Positions 5,715 through 6,388 of a stretch of DNA of 6,388 nucleotides are shown piece after piece. Numbering within the stretch: position 1 is the stretch's first letter; every line of letters starts with the position of its first letter. The DNA lies in assembly GCA_018061225.1 (NCBI GenBank), contig JAGOUK010000081.1, forward strand, positions 1 to 6,388, written 5' to 3'. The notes beneath the pieces were generated by a model. That model saw only the letters and a program-made list of their open reading frames with translations. It was not told the origin of the DNA and did no database searches. The DNA is from Candidatus Omnitrophota bacterium (GTDB lineage: Bacteria > Omnitrophota > Gorgyraeia > 2-02-FULL-51-18 > JAGOUK01). A program made the translations under genes and the position numbers.

Positions 5715-6388
5715 TTAAACGGCGATACTCGCGCGCCGAACCATCTCTCTTTGATATTGCACCCAATCACTCAAGCTCAGTCTGGTGTACGCCGCCACTT
5801 GTTTGAGCGTGTATGCGACAACACCCTTCACGCGTTGGAACAAATCATCCACGTCCGTAAATGATTTGGGGTCATAGAAGATCCGCTTGAGCTTCATCCA
5901 AACATCAGGCGATGAGAATGATGCGGCGGCGGCGAATCTAGCCGCAGCGGCTTCCGTCCGCATGGTGGATGTGCCGGGTAAGATGGCTGCAATAAAACCA
6001 AATGAGTCAAACAAGTATTTTTCCCAAGCATGCTCAATACCGGGGCGGGCTTGCGCCAGCAGCGTATGCGGACCTTGAGTGGCAATCCGCTCAAAACCGG
6101 GCTCCGGCTCGTAATCCTTCTGATCCGGTTTGACATACCAATTGATCACCATGCCATTGGGGATGCGATTATCTGGGCCAATAATTTTATATCTCGAATA
6201 CTGCGGCTTCTTCAAGAGGCTTTCTAGCCAGGCGCGGTTAGCCACGCTCAGCCCTTCGACGTCCAAATAAGGTTCAATGATACGCCGGTTTCTGCGGGCG
6301 CCTTCATAAACCGCGGATAGCCGCCTGAGCATGTCCACGACATAACTTCTCACCTGACTTTGACTGAGATTGACCCGCTGCTTTCCCG
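5715..6388 (-). CDS. Unrecognised protein, C-terminal part only
   Basis: The frame is open to the right edge of the window, giving 223 complete residues before the TAA at 5715-5717. A GTG at 6351-6353 could serve as a start, but the frame continues upstream without a stop (reading GKQRVNLSQSQ), so this is more likely the 3' end of a longer gene. The first part has charged helices (Arg-rich around EGARRNRRIIEPYLD) and a beta-like piece YKIIGPDNRIPNGMVINWYV. An alanine-rich junction E-A-A-A-A-R-F-A follows. The last ~70 residues are helical and aromatic (FYDPKSFTDVDDLFQRVKG, then WVQYQREMVRRASIAV at the end). No transmembrane segment is obvious and no family was recognised. The AARF junction resembles the AARM motifs of the next gene, 87 bp downstream on the same strand, which suggests the two products are of one kind and possibly one operon. 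Confidence 0.8.
   Translation of the reverse strand, partial: GKQRVNLSQSQVRSYVVDMLRRLSAVYEGARRNRRIIEPYLDVEGLSVANRAWLESLLKKPQYSRYKIIGPDNRIPNGMVINWYVKPDQKDYEPEPGFERIATQGPHTLLAQARPGIEHAWEKYLFDSFGFIAAILPGTSTMRTEAAAARFAAAASFSSPDVWMKLKRIFYDPKSFTDVDDLFQRVKGVVAYTLKQVAAYTRLSLSDWVQYQREMVRRASIAV
5934..5948 (-). repeat. AAARF motif, related copy in the upstream gene
   Basis: Peptide E-A-A-A-A-R-F-A-A-A-A-S-F-S, with AAARF encoded GCT GCG GCT AGA TTC, in the middle of the upstream protein fragment. It has the Ala-Ala-Arg-hydrophobic-Ala core of the AARM copies, with Phe in place of Met, and likewise separates two differently composed parts of the protein. It may be a true member of the motif family or an alanine-rich coincidence. 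Confidence 0.4.

Noticed and set aside
6351..6353. GTG as the true start of the upstream gene
   Set aside because: The frame stays open for all 35 bases up to the window edge with no stop and no clear ribosome binding site, so the GTG is probably an internal valine codon of a longer gene.
1..6388. CRISPR arrays, tRNA or rRNA genes, insertion sequences, attachment sites
   Set aside because: No regularly spaced direct repeats, no RNA gene signatures and no transposase-like protein were seen; the window is almost fully occupied by three protein genes.

Overview
All recognisable coding sits on the minus strand, in a dense run of three genes (reading direction is from high to low coordinates). 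They are the 3' part of an unrecognised gene entering at the right edge (5715-6388), a 5.1-kb gene for an exported 1692-residue multidomain protein (549-5627), and the 5' two thirds of thymidylate synthase thyA leaving at the left edge (1-518). The gaps are 87 bp and 30 bp. The three genes could be co-transcribed, but nothing in the sequence proves it.

The large protein is the centre of interest. It starts with a signal peptide (residues 1-30). Next comes a domain of about 450 residues with features of the TraB/ChaN/erythromycin-esterase-like superfamily, then a Gly/Ser-rich linker and a beta-rich module of possible carbohydrate-binding type. These are followed by a GHMP-kinase-like domain of the L-fucokinase/heptose-7-phosphate-kinase kind (about 856-1270), a low-complexity stretch, and a C-terminal domain I do not recognise. 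The core of the GHMP phosphate-binding motif is eroded, although the other GHMP motifs remain readable.

A short peptide, A-A-R-M followed by A or S, occurs four times in this protein: at residues 579-583, 1280-1284, 1432-1436 and 1684-1688. It falls at module boundaries and five residues before the stop codon. The four arginines use four different codons (CGA, AGG, CGT, CGC), so the similarity is kept at the peptide level and is not a DNA repeat. The upstream gene carries a related A-A-A-R-F-A with a fifth arginine codon (AGA). The simplest reading is a boundary or processing signal shared by modular exported proteins of this organism. This is the best candidate here for an undescribed system.

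The organism is a bacterium of moderately high GC. Giant, alanine-rich, multidomain exported proteins of unknown role, in which such boundary motifs recur, make me suspect an uncultivated lineage such as Candidatus Omnitrophota or a relative. That is an impression from protein style, not from a marker gene; thyA is too widespread to place it. No tRNA, rRNA, CRISPR array, insertion sequence or convincing terminator was seen.
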